Below are positions 37,943 to 46,664 of a DNA stretch of 64,000 nucleotides, in pieces (the first letter of the stretch is position 1; the number at the start of each line of letters is the position of its first letter). Made by a program: the position numbers and the translations under genes. The notes below the pieces were generated by a model. It made no database searches. It was not told where the DNA came from and was given only the letters and a program-made list of their open reading frames with translations. Origin of the DNA: Prevotella sp. (GTDB lineage Bacteria; Bacteroidota; Bacteroidia; Bacteroidales; Bacteroidaceae); NCBI GenBank assembly GCA_017538105.1, contig JAFYJN010000099.1:1-64000 (forward strand), written 5' to 3'.

Positions 37943-39541
37943 ATGAGTCCTGTAAAAACAACAAAAATGACCAACTATCGTTGGATTATCTGCTCAATGT
38001 TGTTCTTCGCGACAACGGTCAACTATATGGACCGACAGGTGCTTTCCCTGACGTGGAAGGACTTTATCGCTCCTGAGTTCCACTGGACAGATGACGACTA
38101 CGGCACTATCACCTCGGCTTTCTCCATCCTCTATGCCGTGTTCTGTCTCTTCGCAGGAAAATTCATCGACTGGATGGGCACGAAGAAAGGTTATCTGTGG
38201 GCTATCTTCGTATGGTCTGTGGGTGCATGTATGCACGCTGCCTGCGGATGGGCAACCTTGCAGATAAAGGGTTTCGACTCCATTGCTGCTCTCAAAGCCG
38301 TGGAGGCTGGGTCGATGACGGCACTGAGCATAGCCTCCGTTAGCGTTTGGCTCTTCCTATTCTGTCGCGCCGTCCTCGCCCTCGGTGAGAGCGGTAACTT
38401 CCCGGCGGCCATCAAGGTGACGGCGGAATATTTCCCGAAGAAAGACCGTGCTTTCGCTACGTCGATTTTCAATGCGGGAGCTTCGGTGGGTGCCCTGGTG
38501 GCTCCTCTCAGCATACCGCCTCTGGCAGAGGCCTTTGGATGGGAGATGGCGTTTATCATCATTGGTGGATTGGGATTCATTTGGATGGCGCTCTGGGTAT
38601 TTGTCTATGACAAACCGAACAAGAGCAAGCATGTGAATGCGGCGGAACTGACCTATATAAATCAGGATGAAATTGAGGATCATGTTAAAAATACAGAAGA
38701 TGTAGAAAACGAAAAGTCACCTATCAAATTGCTACCTTATTCATGGGTATTTTTTTCTATTGGAATTGTTTTTATAATTTTAGCGTTACTCCAAAAAGAA
38801 ATTACCCCCCTATTACTACGATTGTTTATAGGAGTAATCTTCTTGAATGTTCCTTTTTATCATTATTATAAGTTACGTCAGACGTGGTCGTTCTTTGTGG
38901 GTAAGTTTATGACCGACGGTGTATGGTGGTTTTACCTCTTCTGGGCACCGGCGTATTTCTCCGACCAGTTCGGGTATAAGTCGAGCTCGGTTATGGGACA
39001 ACTGCTCATCTTCACCCTTTATGCCATTGTGACCATCATATCCATCTTCGGTGGATACCTGCCAAAACTATTCGTGGAGAAGCGAGGCATGAACCCATAT
39101 GCGGGACGTATGTTGGCGATGCTCATATTCGCCTTCTTCCCGTTGTTTGCACTCTTCGCACAGCCGCTGGCCATGTGGGACAATTCACCCATCGACCCGG
39201 CGTGGTGGCCGGCCATCATCATCGGTCTGGCGGGTGCAGGACACCAGGCTTGGTCGGCAAACATCTTTTCTACCGTAGGCGATATGTTCCCAAAGTCCAC
39301 TATTGCTACTGTTACGGGCATCGGTGCCATGGCTGGTGGATTGGGCTCCATGCTCATCAACAAAGGTTCGGGTAAGCTCTTTACCTATGCTGAGGGACTA
39401 GGTTCGTCATTCACTTTCTTGGGATATGAGGGCAAACCGGCGGCATACATGATTGTGTTCTGCTTCTGTGCCGTGGCTTACCTCATTGGATGGGTCATCA
39501 TGAAAACTCTCGTGCCGAAGTACAAACCGGTAGTGCCTTGA
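37943..39541 (+). CDS. MFS transporter, ExuT/ACS-like, with unusual AT-rich insert
   Basis: The 532-aa protein shows anion:cation symporter family features: WIICSMLFFATTVNYMDRQ at the start, FCRAVLALGESGNFPAAIK, KKDRAFATSIFNAG and RQTWSFFVGKFMTDGVWWFYLFW. By homology it would import hexuronates such as galacturonate or glucuronate. Residues ~233-312 (38640-38880) are encoded by much more AT-rich DNA than the flanks. They add two extra hydrophobic segments between the normal central loop and the conserved RQTW motif. The family usually joins these directly, so the insert changes topology or is a folded-in loop. A run of six C lies in it. Start could also be the ATG at 37967. Confidence 0.88.
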   Translation: MSPVKTTKMTNYRWIICSMLFFATTVNYMDRQVLSLTWKDFIAPEFHWTDDDYGTITSAFSILYAVFCLFAGKFIDWMGTKKGYLWAIFVWSVGACMHAACGWATLQIKGFDSIAALKAVEAGSMTALSIASVSVWLFLFCRAVLALGESGNFPAAIKVTAEYFPKKDRAFATSIFNAGASVGALVAPLSIPPLAEAFGWEMAFIIIGGLGFIWMALWVFVYDKPNKSKHVNAAELTYINQDEIEDHVKNTEDVENEKSPIKLLPYSWVFFSIGIVFIILALLQKEITPLLLRLFIGVIFLNVPFYHYYKLRQTWSFFVGKFMTDGVWWFYLFWAPAYFSDQFGYKSSSVMGQLLIFTLYAIVTIISIFGGYLPKLFVEKRGMNPYAGRMLAMLIFAFFPLFALFAQPLAMWDNSPIDPAWWPAIIIGLAGAGHQAWSANIFSTVGDMFPKSTIATVTGIGAMAGGLGSMLINKGSGKLFTYAEGLGSSFTFLGYEGKPAAYMIVFCFCAVAYLIGWVIMKTLVPKYKPVVP

Positions 39542-39546
39542 TGAAA

Positions 39547-39650
39547 GGTAAAAGGGTAAAAAGGTAAAAGGGTAAAAAGGTAAAAGGGTAAAAAGGTAAA
39601 AAAGTAAAAAGGTAAAAAGGTAAAAAAGTAAAAAGGTAAAAAGGTAATCC
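39547..39650 (+). repeat. 8-nt tandem array (GGTAAAAA/GGTAAAAG x12-13)
   Basis: Twelve consecutive 8-nt units (GGTAAAAG alternating with GGTAAAAA, then GGTAAAAA/AGTAAAAA) begin directly after the MFS stop codon; a partial thirteenth unit ends the array. Confidence 0.95.
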
Positions 39651-39668
39651 CTTCCTAATGAAAGAAAA

Positions 39669-39703
39669 GCGGTCCGCAAAAGCACCAAGCTTTTGCGGAC
39701 CGC
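39669..39703. terminator. Bidirectional terminator hairpin
   Basis: A 15-bp perfect stem (GCGGTCCGCAAAAGC with GCTTTTGCGGACCGC), 5-nt loop, lies between convergent genes; A/T-rich sequence flanks both sides. Confidence 0.85.
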
Positions 39704-39759
39704 ATTTTCTAATCATTTAATCTTTTAATTTTCTAATCTTTTAATTTTTCTAATCTTTC

Positions 39760-40332
39760 TCATCCCTTGGGTTCTGAACCGTACTTGCCGGGATTGGTAT
39801 TTTCTTCAGTAATCTTGATGGTGTTGCCGTCATCCACGTCCACACCTAGAAGCATAGAATATGCGTTCTCCTTGTCACCAAAGGTACTGATCATCTGTGC
39901 TTTTGTCTTGGGGTTGCCATTGAGTGGGTTGCTGCACATGATGTCTCTTGTCTTAATCACAGCGCCATTGGCGTCTCTGGTGGTCACCTTGCAACTGAGA
40001 ACGAACGAGGGCGAATAAGTCTTGTCTTCCAATTTCGAAGCGTCCTTCAACTCAACAGTGATGCTGACATTCATCATCGTCTGTTCTTTGCCAACGAACT
40101 TACCACTGTTGGGAAGGTCATTGCTGTCCTCGATTTCCCACTTGAGAATAGTCATCGTGGTGCCCCAACCAGCAGACTGCCAATTAAACTTCAGTGCATC
40201 CTTGGCATCGGCATTCATAGAGGCTTTAAATTCAAAATCAGTACGTGCTTCACCCTCTGCGGGGTCGTCGTCGCACGCGCTGAAACTAAGCAGTGCTCCT
40301 ACAAGAAGCATGAAAGGAAAAATCTTTTTCAT
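39760..40332 (-). CDS. Hypothetical lipoprotein
   Basis: The 190-aa protein has a lipoprotein signal peptide ending SFSAC followed by DDDPAEGE, an acidic run like the surface-export signal of Bacteroidetes lipoproteins. The mature part is beta-rich and has no recognised family. A TTTTAATC-type array borders it at the 3' side and a similar one lies in its 5' gap. Its start lies 104 nt past the nitroreductase stop, so the two may be co-transcribed. Confidence 0.8.
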   Translation of the reverse strand: MKKIFPFMLLVGALLSFSACDDDPAEGEARTDFEFKASMNADAKDALKFNWQSAGWGTTMTILKWEIEDSNDLPNSGKFVGKEQTMMNVSITVELKDASKLEDKTYSPSFVLSCKVTTRDANGAVIKTRDIMCSNPLNGNPKTKAQMISTFGDKENAYSMLLGVDVDDGNTIKITEENTNPGKYGSEPKG

Positions 40333-40379
40333 TGTTTTGTTTTTTAGGTGATTGAATAAGTATGGATAGCTAAAAATTT

Positions 40380-40444
40380 TTTATTTTTCTAATCTTATAA
40401 TTTTATAATCTTTTAATCTTTTAATTTTCTAATCTTTTAATCTT
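40380..40444 (-). repeat. TTTTAATC-type array reaching the nitroreductase stop
   Basis: Units of TTTTAATC, TTATAATT and TTCTAATC run from 40380 into the end of the nitroreductase gene. The TAA stop of that gene (40437-40439) and part of its last codons fall within a repeat unit. Confidence 0.8.
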
Positions 40445-41180
40445 CCAAGAATCCCTGCCTCTTCAACGCTTTCAACAGCGTGGCCGACATGGCCTCGTTG
40501 TCTTTCTTCGTATAACGGCAGTCGGTGAACACCTGGGCCAGCGTTTGTTTGCCATTCTCTTTGACAAAAGCTTGGTTCTCCGCCAACTGTTCCTTATCGT
40601 GATAGAAAGCGTCGATCAGCTCCGCAGAATAGTCGCGGTAGGTCTCTTCATGCACAAAGGACTCCACATCCAGACGGTCGCTCAATGCTGGCTCCTCGGC
40701 GGGCCATCCCACGGTGAGCGTGGCTACGGGCATCACCAACTGTGGCAATCGCAACACATCGATAATTGTATCGGGCATGTAGACGGTGGTGCCAAGATAG
40801 CAATAGCCCAACCCCTCCTCATCGGCCAGGTTGCAAAAAGTCTGGGTGAACAGCAAAGCGTCAGTGGCGGCGTTGATGAAACTGAGGAAATTGCCGTAGC
40901 CGGGATTGGCCTCGCGTTCTTCGCACCAGCGGGTGGTGCGACGGAAGTCGGCGCAAATGGTGAGCACCACGGGCGCACCCTCTACCATAGGCTGGTGGAA
41001 ATGGGCGGGAGCCAAGGCGGCTTTCTGCTCTTTTGAACGGGTAACAACCACGCTGTACAACTGTAGGTTGCCCATGGTCTGCGTGCGCGAAGCCAAAGCA
41101 AACAGGCGGTGCAGCAAGTCGTCGCTCACCTCACGGTCGGAATAACGACGGATAGTCCGGCGGGTCTCAAGGTTCTTCAT
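40437..41180 (-). CDS. Nitroreductase-family flavoprotein
   Basis: The 247-aa protein has the nitroreductase opening RRTIRRYSDREVSDD, a SRTQTMGNLQLY segment for FMN contact, and a GYGN..INAATDALLFTQTF stretch. GLGYCYLGT and the late CRYTKKDN resemble the NfsA/FRP branch. It would reduce quinones or nitro compounds with NAD(P)H. No substrate can be assigned. It starts ~69 nt from the divergent lipoprotein promoter. Confidence 0.88.
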   Translation of the reverse strand: MKNLETRRTIRRYSDREVSDDLLHRLFALASRTQTMGNLQLYSVVVTRSKEQKAALAPAHFHQPMVEGAPVVLTICADFRRTTRWCEEREANPGYGNFLSFINAATDALLFTQTFCNLADEEGLGYCYLGTTVYMPDTIIDVLRLPQLVMPVATLTVGWPAEEPALSDRLDVESFVHEETYRDYSAELIDAFYHDKEQLAENQAFVKENGKQTLAQVFTDCRYTKKDNEAMSATLLKALKRQGFLED

Positions 41181-41225
41181 CTGTTGGCTAATTAAGTTTT
41201 AAAAGGTTAAAAAACCACTCTTTTC

Positions 41226-41256
41226 TTGGCCATGCAAGCGAAATGGTGTATTTTTG
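41226..41256 (+). promoter_or_regulatory. Promoter (TTGG-19-TATTTTTG)
   Basis: TATTTTTG at 41249-41256 with a TTGG -33-like element 19 nt upstream, 28 nt before the lipoprotein ATG. Confidence 0.65.
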
Positions 41257-41284
41257 TGCAAATATAATAAATAATTAGATAAGA

Positions 41285-41851
41285 ATGAAAAAAATCTTCT
41301 CTTTTGTGCTCATGGCGCTGCTCTCGATGTTTACCATTGCTTGTGGCGATGATGACCCAACAGGCAACCCTGATGATTATGGTATGTCGTTTCCCAAATC
41401 CTATGTGGTGGACTACCATGTCAAGGCAAACGATTTCGACAATACTTCAGATGTGGCTGGGCTGCGCGTGAAATATTATGATGCCAACGGCAACATCCAG
41501 CAAGAAGACCTTACCACCGGGGAATGGACAAAACAGGTGGCGTTCACTATCGGCGAAGAAACAAAAATCGGAATGCGTGCGGAATGGGTGCTCAAATCGC
41601 ACGAAGAGATAAATGCGGCAGAGAAAGATGAATACGACCTCACCCTCGACATCACTTCACTCTATGTATGCGAGAAACGCAACGGTACTACCGTCACATC
41701 GACGTTCTTCAGCAAACAAAACGTATTTACCAACGGAAAGGTGTCAAAAGATAAACTTCTCGAACTGACGGGCAATCCTCATTCTTCTTTCCTCTTCGTA
41801 TTTAAAACACTCGACAACGGAGCCGTCATCTCATCCGAAGAATCTTTCTAA
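41285..41851 (+). CDS. Hypothetical lipoprotein
   Basis: The 188-aa protein has a lipoprotein signal peptide ending FTIAC followed by GDDDPTG, a surface-export-like acidic run. The mature region is predicted beta-rich, with no recognised family. It has its own promoter. The next 300 nt carry GACACATGAAC repeats and an inverted repeat, not a gene. Confidence 0.8.
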   Translation: MKKIFSFVLMALLSMFTIACGDDDPTGNPDDYGMSFPKSYVVDYHVKANDFDNTSDVAGLRVKYYDANGNIQQEDLTTGEWTKQVAFTIGEETKIGMRAEWVLKSHEEINAAEKDEYDLTLDITSLYVCEKRNGTTVTSTFFSKQNVFTNGKVSKDKLLELTGNPHSSFLFVFKTLDNGAVISSEESF

Positions 41852-41856
41852 GACAC

Positions 41857-42020
41857 AAGAACAAATATTCCGACACATGGACACATGAACTTTTTTCGAC
41901 ACATGGACACATGAACTTTTTTCCCGACACATGAATACATGAACATATATGTTCTTTTGTTCCTTTGTCTAAATGATATATGTCCCTTTGTTCTTATGTC
42001 TAAATCTTTTGTCCCTTTGT
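41857..42020 (+). repeat. GACACATGAACTTTTTTC and TTTGTCCC repeats
   Basis: GACACATG(G/A)ACACATGAAC units separated by T-runs are followed by degenerate ATGTTCCTTTGTCTAAAT-like units that are roughly their inverse complement. A related GACACATGAACAT occurs near 21379-21391. No gene is seen. Confidence 0.7.
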
Positions 42021-42065
42021 CAAATTCAATCAACTGAAAATTAAGGACAAAGAATAAAGTTCTCC

Positions 42066-42113
42066 TTTTTGGAAAACTTTTCCATAAAAAATCACGGAAA
42101 AGTTTTCCAAAAA
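42066..42113. repeat. 18-bp perfect inverted repeat upstream of class II RNR
   Basis: TTTTTGGAAAACTTTTCC (42066-42083) is the exact reverse complement of 42096-42113, with a 12-nt loop. It ends 26 nt before the -7 box of the reductase gene. It may be a transcription factor operator or a terminator hairpin for the upstream lipoprotein gene. Confidence 0.8.
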
Positions 42114-42139
42114 AATTTTTTTATCCCATCATAAGTTCG

Positions 42140-42147
42140 TAACTTTG
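42140..42147 (+). promoter_or_regulatory. Bacteroidetes -7 promoter box (TAACTTTG)
   Basis: TAACTTTG lies 23 nt before the reductase ATG. Confidence 0.7.
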
Positions 42148-42170
42148 TAACCTATTTTCATTACTACATC

Positions 42171-44729
42171 ATGGAAAATCTACAGACATATACTTATGAT
42201 GAGGCTACGAAAGCCTCTCTCGACTATTTCGCTGGCGACGAATTGGCGGCACGCGTGTGGGTCAACAAATATGCGATGAAAGACTGCTTCGGGAAAATCT
42301 ATGAAAAGTCACCCGAAGACATGCATCGCCGTATTGCTAACGAGATAGCAAGGATCGAGAAGAAATACAAAAATCCCCTTTCCTATGACGAGATTTTCGC
42401 GCTGCTCGACCATTTCCGTTACATCATCCCGGCAGGAAGCCCGATGACGGGCATTGGCAACGACTTCCAGGTGGCGTCGCTGTCCAACTGCTTCGTCATA
42501 GGTCTTGACGGTAATGCCGACTCCTACGGAGCTATCTTGCGCATCGACGAGGAACAGGTGCAGTTGATGAAACGTCGTGGCGGGGTGGGGCACGACCTTT
42601 CGCATATCCGTCCCAAAGGGTCGCCGGTGAACAACTCGGCACTCACCAGCACGGGACTGGTGCCCTTCATGGAACGCTACAGCAATTCCACGCGCGAAGT
42701 GGCGCAGGATGGTCGCCGCGGGGCGCTCATGCTCTCCGTGAGCATCAAGCATCCCGACAGCGAGGCGTTTATCGATGCGAAGATGACGGAAGGTAAGGTG
42801 ACGGGAGCTAACGTATCGGTGAAAATCGACGACGAGTTCATGCAGGCGGCCATCGACGACAAGGAATACCTGCAGTCGTTCCCCATCACACCTGGAAAAC
42901 ACGAGGTGGAAAAGACCATCAGCGCACGACAGCTATGGGAGAAAATCGTTCACAATGCATGGAAAAGTGCTGAACCGGGCGTCCTCTTTTGGGATACCAT
43001 ACTCAGGGAGAGCATTCCCGACTGTTACGCAGACTTAGGATTCCGGACGGTGTCGACAAACCCGTGTGGGGAGATACCGCTGTGCCCCTATGACTCATGC
43101 CGGTTGCTGTGCGTCAACCTTTATTCGTATGTGGCCAATCCCTTCACCAAAGAGGCTTATTTCGATTATGATCTGTTCCGTAAGCATGTGGCCATGGCGC
43201 AGCGCATCATGGACGACATCGTTGACCTTGAACTCGAGAAAATCGAGAAGATCATGGAGAAAGTCAAGGTTGACCCGCAAAACGAAGAGGTGAAAGAGGC
43301 GGAATACCACCTGTGGGAGAAAATACTCGATAAGAGTGGCAAAGGAAGGCGTACGGGTGTGGGTATCACTGCCGAGGGCGACATGATAGCGGCCATGGGA
43401 TTACGCTATGGCACACAGGAGGCGACGGATTTCTCTGTCAATGTTCACCGCACGCTGGCTTTGGCGGCCTATGGCTCTTCAGTGCAGATGGCGAAGGAAA
43501 GAGGGGCGTTCGCTATCTATGATGCCAAACGTGAGGAGAAGAACCCGTTCATCCTCAGGCTGAAAGAGGCGAGTCCGCAACTCTATGATGATATGGTGAA
43601 ATACGGACGCCGCAACATCGCATGCCTCACCATAGCGCCCACGGGAACGACAAGCCTAATGACACAGACCACTAGTGGCATTGAACCGGTGTTCATGCCG
43701 GTGTATAAGCGCAGGAGAAAGGTGAACCCGGGCGACACGAACGTGCACGTCGACTTTGTCGACGAGGTGGGCGATTCCTTCGAGGAATACATCGTTTACC
43801 ATCCCAAATTCCTGGAATGGATGAAAATCAACCACATTGATACGGAAAAACGGTATTCACAGGAAGAAATCGATGAACTGGTGGCCAACTCACCGTATAA
43901 TAAAGCCACGGCAAACGATGTCGATTGGCTCATGAAGGTGCGCATGCAAGGAGCCATCCAGAAGTGGGTTGACCATTCCATCAGCGTCACGGTCAATCTG
44001 CCCAACGATGTCGACGAGGAACTGGTGAACAGACTGTATGTCGAGGCATGGCGCTCGGGATGCAAGGGATGTACCATCTATCGCGATGGAAGCCGTGCAG
44101 GTGTGATGGTGGCAGTCGATGAGAGAAAAAAGGAGAAGAAGGAAGAAGAACTGCCTTCGCCGCCTTGCCAACAGCCGGAGGTGACGGAGAAAAGACCGCA
44201 GACGTTGGAGTGCGACGTGGTACGCTTCCAGAACAACAAGGAGAAATGGGTGGCTTTCGTGGGACTGCTCAACGGCTACCCCTACGAGATATTTACGGGT
44301 CTGCAGGATGACGAGGAGGGCATCGTGCTCCCCAAGACGGTGACGAAAGGCAAAATCATCAAACAAACGAACGAGGATGGAACGCACCGTTATGACTTCC
44401 AGTTCGAAAACCGACGGGGATACAAAACAACCGTTGAGGGGTTGAGCGAGAAATTCAATCCGGAATATTGGAACTATGCCAAACTTATCTCGGGGGTGTT
44501 ACGCTATCGCATGCCCATCGACCATGTCATCAAACTGGTGAGCTCGCTCCAACTCAAGAATGAGAGCATCAACACCTGGAAAAACGGTGTGGAGAGGGCT
44601 CTGAAGAAATATGTCGTTGACGGAACCGTGGCTAAGGGCATGGTCTGCCCTAACTGTGGACAGGAGTCGCTCGTCTATCAGGAGGGATGCCTCATCTGCA
44701 AAAACTGCGGTGCCTCACGCTGCGGGTAA
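42171..44729 (+). CDS. nrdJ: Adenosylcobalamin-dependent (class II) ribonucleotide reductase
   Basis: The 852-aa enzyme reduces ribonucleotides to deoxyribonucleotides using a radical made from adenosylcobalamin. Visible features: the substrate-side SLSNCFVIG, the active-site loop NPCGEIPLCPYDSC, an APTGTTSLM motif and a C-terminal zinc-ribbon-like pair CPNCGQE/CKNCGAS, with a thiol-rich tail SRCG. A Lys/Glu-rich linker near residue 650 precedes a C-terminal segment. It ties deoxynucleotide supply to cobalamin, and cobalamin uptake genes lie 20 kb away. A perfect 18-bp inverted repeat lies upstream of the promoter. folB follows 49 nt on and is probably co-transcribed. Confidence 0.95.
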   Translation: MENLQTYTYDEATKASLDYFAGDELAARVWVNKYAMKDCFGKIYEKSPEDMHRRIANEIARIEKKYKNPLSYDEIFALLDHFRYIIPAGSPMTGIGNDFQVASLSNCFVIGLDGNADSYGAILRIDEEQVQLMKRRGGVGHDLSHIRPKGSPVNNSALTSTGLVPFMERYSNSTREVAQDGRRGALMLSVSIKHPDSEAFIDAKMTEGKVTGANVSVKIDDEFMQAAIDDKEYLQSFPITPGKHEVEKTISARQLWEKIVHNAWKSAEPGVLFWDTILRESIPDCYADLGFRTVSTNPCGEIPLCPYDSCRLLCVNLYSYVANPFTKEAYFDYDLFRKHVAMAQRIMDDIVDLELEKIEKIMEKVKVDPQNEEVKEAEYHLWEKILDKSGKGRRTGVGITAEGDMIAAMGLRYGTQEATDFSVNVHRTLALAAYGSSVQMAKERGAFAIYDAKREEKNPFILRLKEASPQLYDDMVKYGRRNIACLTIAPTGTTSLMTQTTSGIEPVFMPVYKRRRKVNPGDTNVHVDFVDEVGDSFEEYIVYHPKFLEWMKINHIDTEKRYSQEEIDELVANSPYNKATANDVDWLMKVRMQGAIQKWVDHSISVTVNLPNDVDEELVNRLYVEAWRSGCKGCTIYRDGSRAGVMVAVDERKKEKKEEELPSPPCQQPEVTEKRPQTLECDVVRFQNNKEKWVAFVGLLNGYPYEIFTGLQDDEEGIVLPKTVTKGKIIKQTNEDGTHRYDFQFENRRGYKTTVEGLSEKFNPEYWNYAKLISGVLRYRMPIDHVIKLVSSLQLKNESINTWKNGVERALKKYVVDGTVAKGMVCPNCGQESLVYQEGCLICKNCGASRCG

Positions 44730-44778
44730 AAGCGAAATCCCCCTGGAATCTCCTAGATTTCCCTAGAATCCCCTAAAA

Positions 44779-45165
44779 ATGAAAATACTCTCCAGCCATA
44801 TCTCCCTGAAAAACGTGCGCTTCCACGCACGCCATGGTGTGATGTCCCTGGAGCGCACCGTCGGTGCCGACTTCACCGTCAACCTGACCGTCAGCACCGA
44901 CCTGTCAAAAGCGGCCGACAGCGACAATGTTGACGATACGGTCAACTACGCCATTCTTTACGATATCCTGCACGAGGAGATGAACATCCCCTCACAACTG
45001 CTCGAACATGTGGCGGCACGCGTGGCACGGCGCATCTTGGAGAGGTTCTCTCACGTGAAGACCGTCGACATCGAAATCACCAAATGCAACCCGCCTATGC
45101 AGGCTGACTGTGATGGCGCGGCGGTGAGAATGGTGTTTGAACAATCTTCTCTTGGTAAAGCGTGA
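44779..45165 (+). CDS. folB: Dihydroneopterin aldolase FolB
   Basis: The 128-aa enzyme converts dihydroneopterin to a hydroxymethyl-dihydropterin in folate synthesis. It shows the compact family pattern ISLKNVRFHARHGVMSLERTVGADF and VNYAILYDIL, with the lysine-bearing end ITKCNPPMQADCDGAAV. Length fits. It follows the reductase gene by 49 nt without a visible promoter between, so the two probably form an operon linking nucleotide and folate metabolism. Confidence 0.93.
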   Translation: MKILSSHISLKNVRFHARHGVMSLERTVGADFTVNLTVSTDLSKAADSDNVDDTVNYAILYDILHEEMNIPSQLLEHVAARVARRILERFSHVKTVDIEITKCNPPMQADCDGAAVRMVFEQSSLGKA

Positions 45166-45209
45166 TTCTTAAAAATCGCTAATCATAAGGCTTTTGGGAA
45201 AAGATTCGC

Positions 45210-45217
45210 TATTTTTG
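45210..45217 (+). promoter_or_regulatory. Bacteroidetes -7 promoter box (TATTTTTG)
   Basis: TATTTTTG lies 22 nt before the amidase ATG. Confidence 0.65.
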
Positions 45218-45239
45218 CAAAATAATAATAAATAAGGTA

Positions 45240-46577
45240 ATGGGTAAACGCCTACTAACCATTCTGGTGATTTGTTTCTCCGTCATGGCCGTCGCCGTGG
45301 CAGGGGACAAAAAGTTCGTACTCGTCATCGACGCGGGACATGGTGGCCATGACCCAGGGGCGAAAGGGGCGGTGGCCTATGAGAAGAACATCAACCTCAA
45401 GGTGGCGCTGGCATTCGGACAATACGTCGAGCGCAACTGCCCAGACGTGAAGGTAATCTACACCCGTAAGACGGATGTGTTCATACCGCTGAACGAAAGG
45501 GCGGCCATCGCAAACCGCAACAAGGCTGACCTGTTCATCTCCATACACTCCAACGCGTTACCGGCTGGGAAAATATCCCGAGGGTTCGAGACATATACAT
45601 TGGGTATGCACCGCGCCGCCGACAACCTGGAGGTGGCAAAACGCGAAAACTCTGTCATCCTCATCGAACAGAACTATAAACAGCGATATGCTGGCTTCGA
45701 CCCAAGGTCATCGGAAAGCTATATCATGTTCGAACTGATGCAAGACAAGAACATGGCCAACAGCGTGGAACTGGCGAAAATGATACAACGGGAGGCTTGT
45801 GCCCTCTCAGGACGTCAGAACAAAGGGGTGCACCAGGCGGGATTCCTCGTGCTCAGGGCGACGTCGATGCCCAGCTGCCTCATCGAACTGGGGTTCATCT
45901 CCACGCCCGACGAGGAGCAGTACCTCAATTCGGCCACAGGACAGGACCAACTGGCGCACGGTATCTTCAACGCTTTCGTGAAATATAAAAACAAGTATGG
46001 CAGTGGACAGGCAGTGGCGATGACAAGTCAGACAGCAACACCGGCACCTGAGTCGTCATCGACAAAAACTTCGCGGTCGTCACGCTCGTCGAAACGGAAA
46101 GGTGAACAGTCTGAACAACAACCTGCGCAACAACAATCAACCCCACAACAAACAACTCCCCAAACCTCACAGCGTTCTACGAGGCAACAATCAACGCCAC
46201 AACCTTCACAGCGCTCTACGAGGCAACAAACAACGCAGCAGCAGTCTCTTGCCTCTTCTGTTGAACCACTCACACCCTCGACAAATCAGCCTTCTTCCTC
46301 CAGCGCTGGTCTGCCGGTGTTCAAAGTGCAGATACTGTCAAGCAATCGGTCGCTCCGTCCGGGTAGCGCCCAATTCCAAGGTGTGGAAAATGTGGAGGCG
46401 TATGCTGAAGGGGGAAGCATCAAATATACTGTGGGGGCGTCTACCGACTATAACGAGATGGCGCGACTGCGCCGCTCTCTGCTCGACAAATTCCCTGAAG
46501 CCTTCGTCGTCGCCTTCTTGAATGGAGAGAAAATAGATGTCAATGAGGCGATACGCCTCTTCCGAGAAAAAAGATAA
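45240..46577 (+). CDS. N-acetylmuramoyl-L-alanine amidase (Amidase_3) with Gln-rich linker
   Basis: The 445-aa protein has a signal peptide and an Amidase_3 domain that cuts between MurNAc and L-Ala. Zinc and catalytic residues lie in VIDAGHGGHDPG, YEKNIN, SIHSNA and CLIELGFIS. A ~90-residue linker rich in Gln, Ser and Thr follows (residues ~260-355), with repeats of the STPQPSQRSTRQQ type. The last ~85 residues form a SPOR-like domain (FKVQILSSN..., KYTVGASTDYNEM), which in related proteins binds denuded glycan at division sites. The linker is low-complexity and probably variable in length between strains. Confidence 0.9.
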   Translation: MGKRLLTILVICFSVMAVAVAGDKKFVLVIDAGHGGHDPGAKGAVAYEKNINLKVALAFGQYVERNCPDVKVIYTRKTDVFIPLNERAAIANRNKADLFISIHSNALPAGKISRGFETYTLGMHRAADNLEVAKRENSVILIEQNYKQRYAGFDPRSSESYIMFELMQDKNMANSVELAKMIQREACALSGRQNKGVHQAGFLVLRATSMPSCLIELGFISTPDEEQYLNSATGQDQLAHGIFNAFVKYKNKYGSGQAVAMTSQTATPAPESSSTKTSRSSRSSKRKGEQSEQQPAQQQSTPQQTTPQTSQRSTRQQSTPQPSQRSTRQQTTQQQSLASSVEPLTPSTNQPSSSSAGLPVFKVQILSSNRSLRPGSAQFQGVENVEAYAEGGSIKYTVGASTDYNEMARLRRSLLDKFPEAFVVAFLNGEKIDVNEAIRLFREKR

Positions 46578-46664
46578 CAATTCAAATACAGAATTCACAA
46601 TTGCCTGCAAGATGGTTCCCTTCCCTTGGGGAGGGGAGAGGGGTGGGTAAAACTTCCAATCTAA

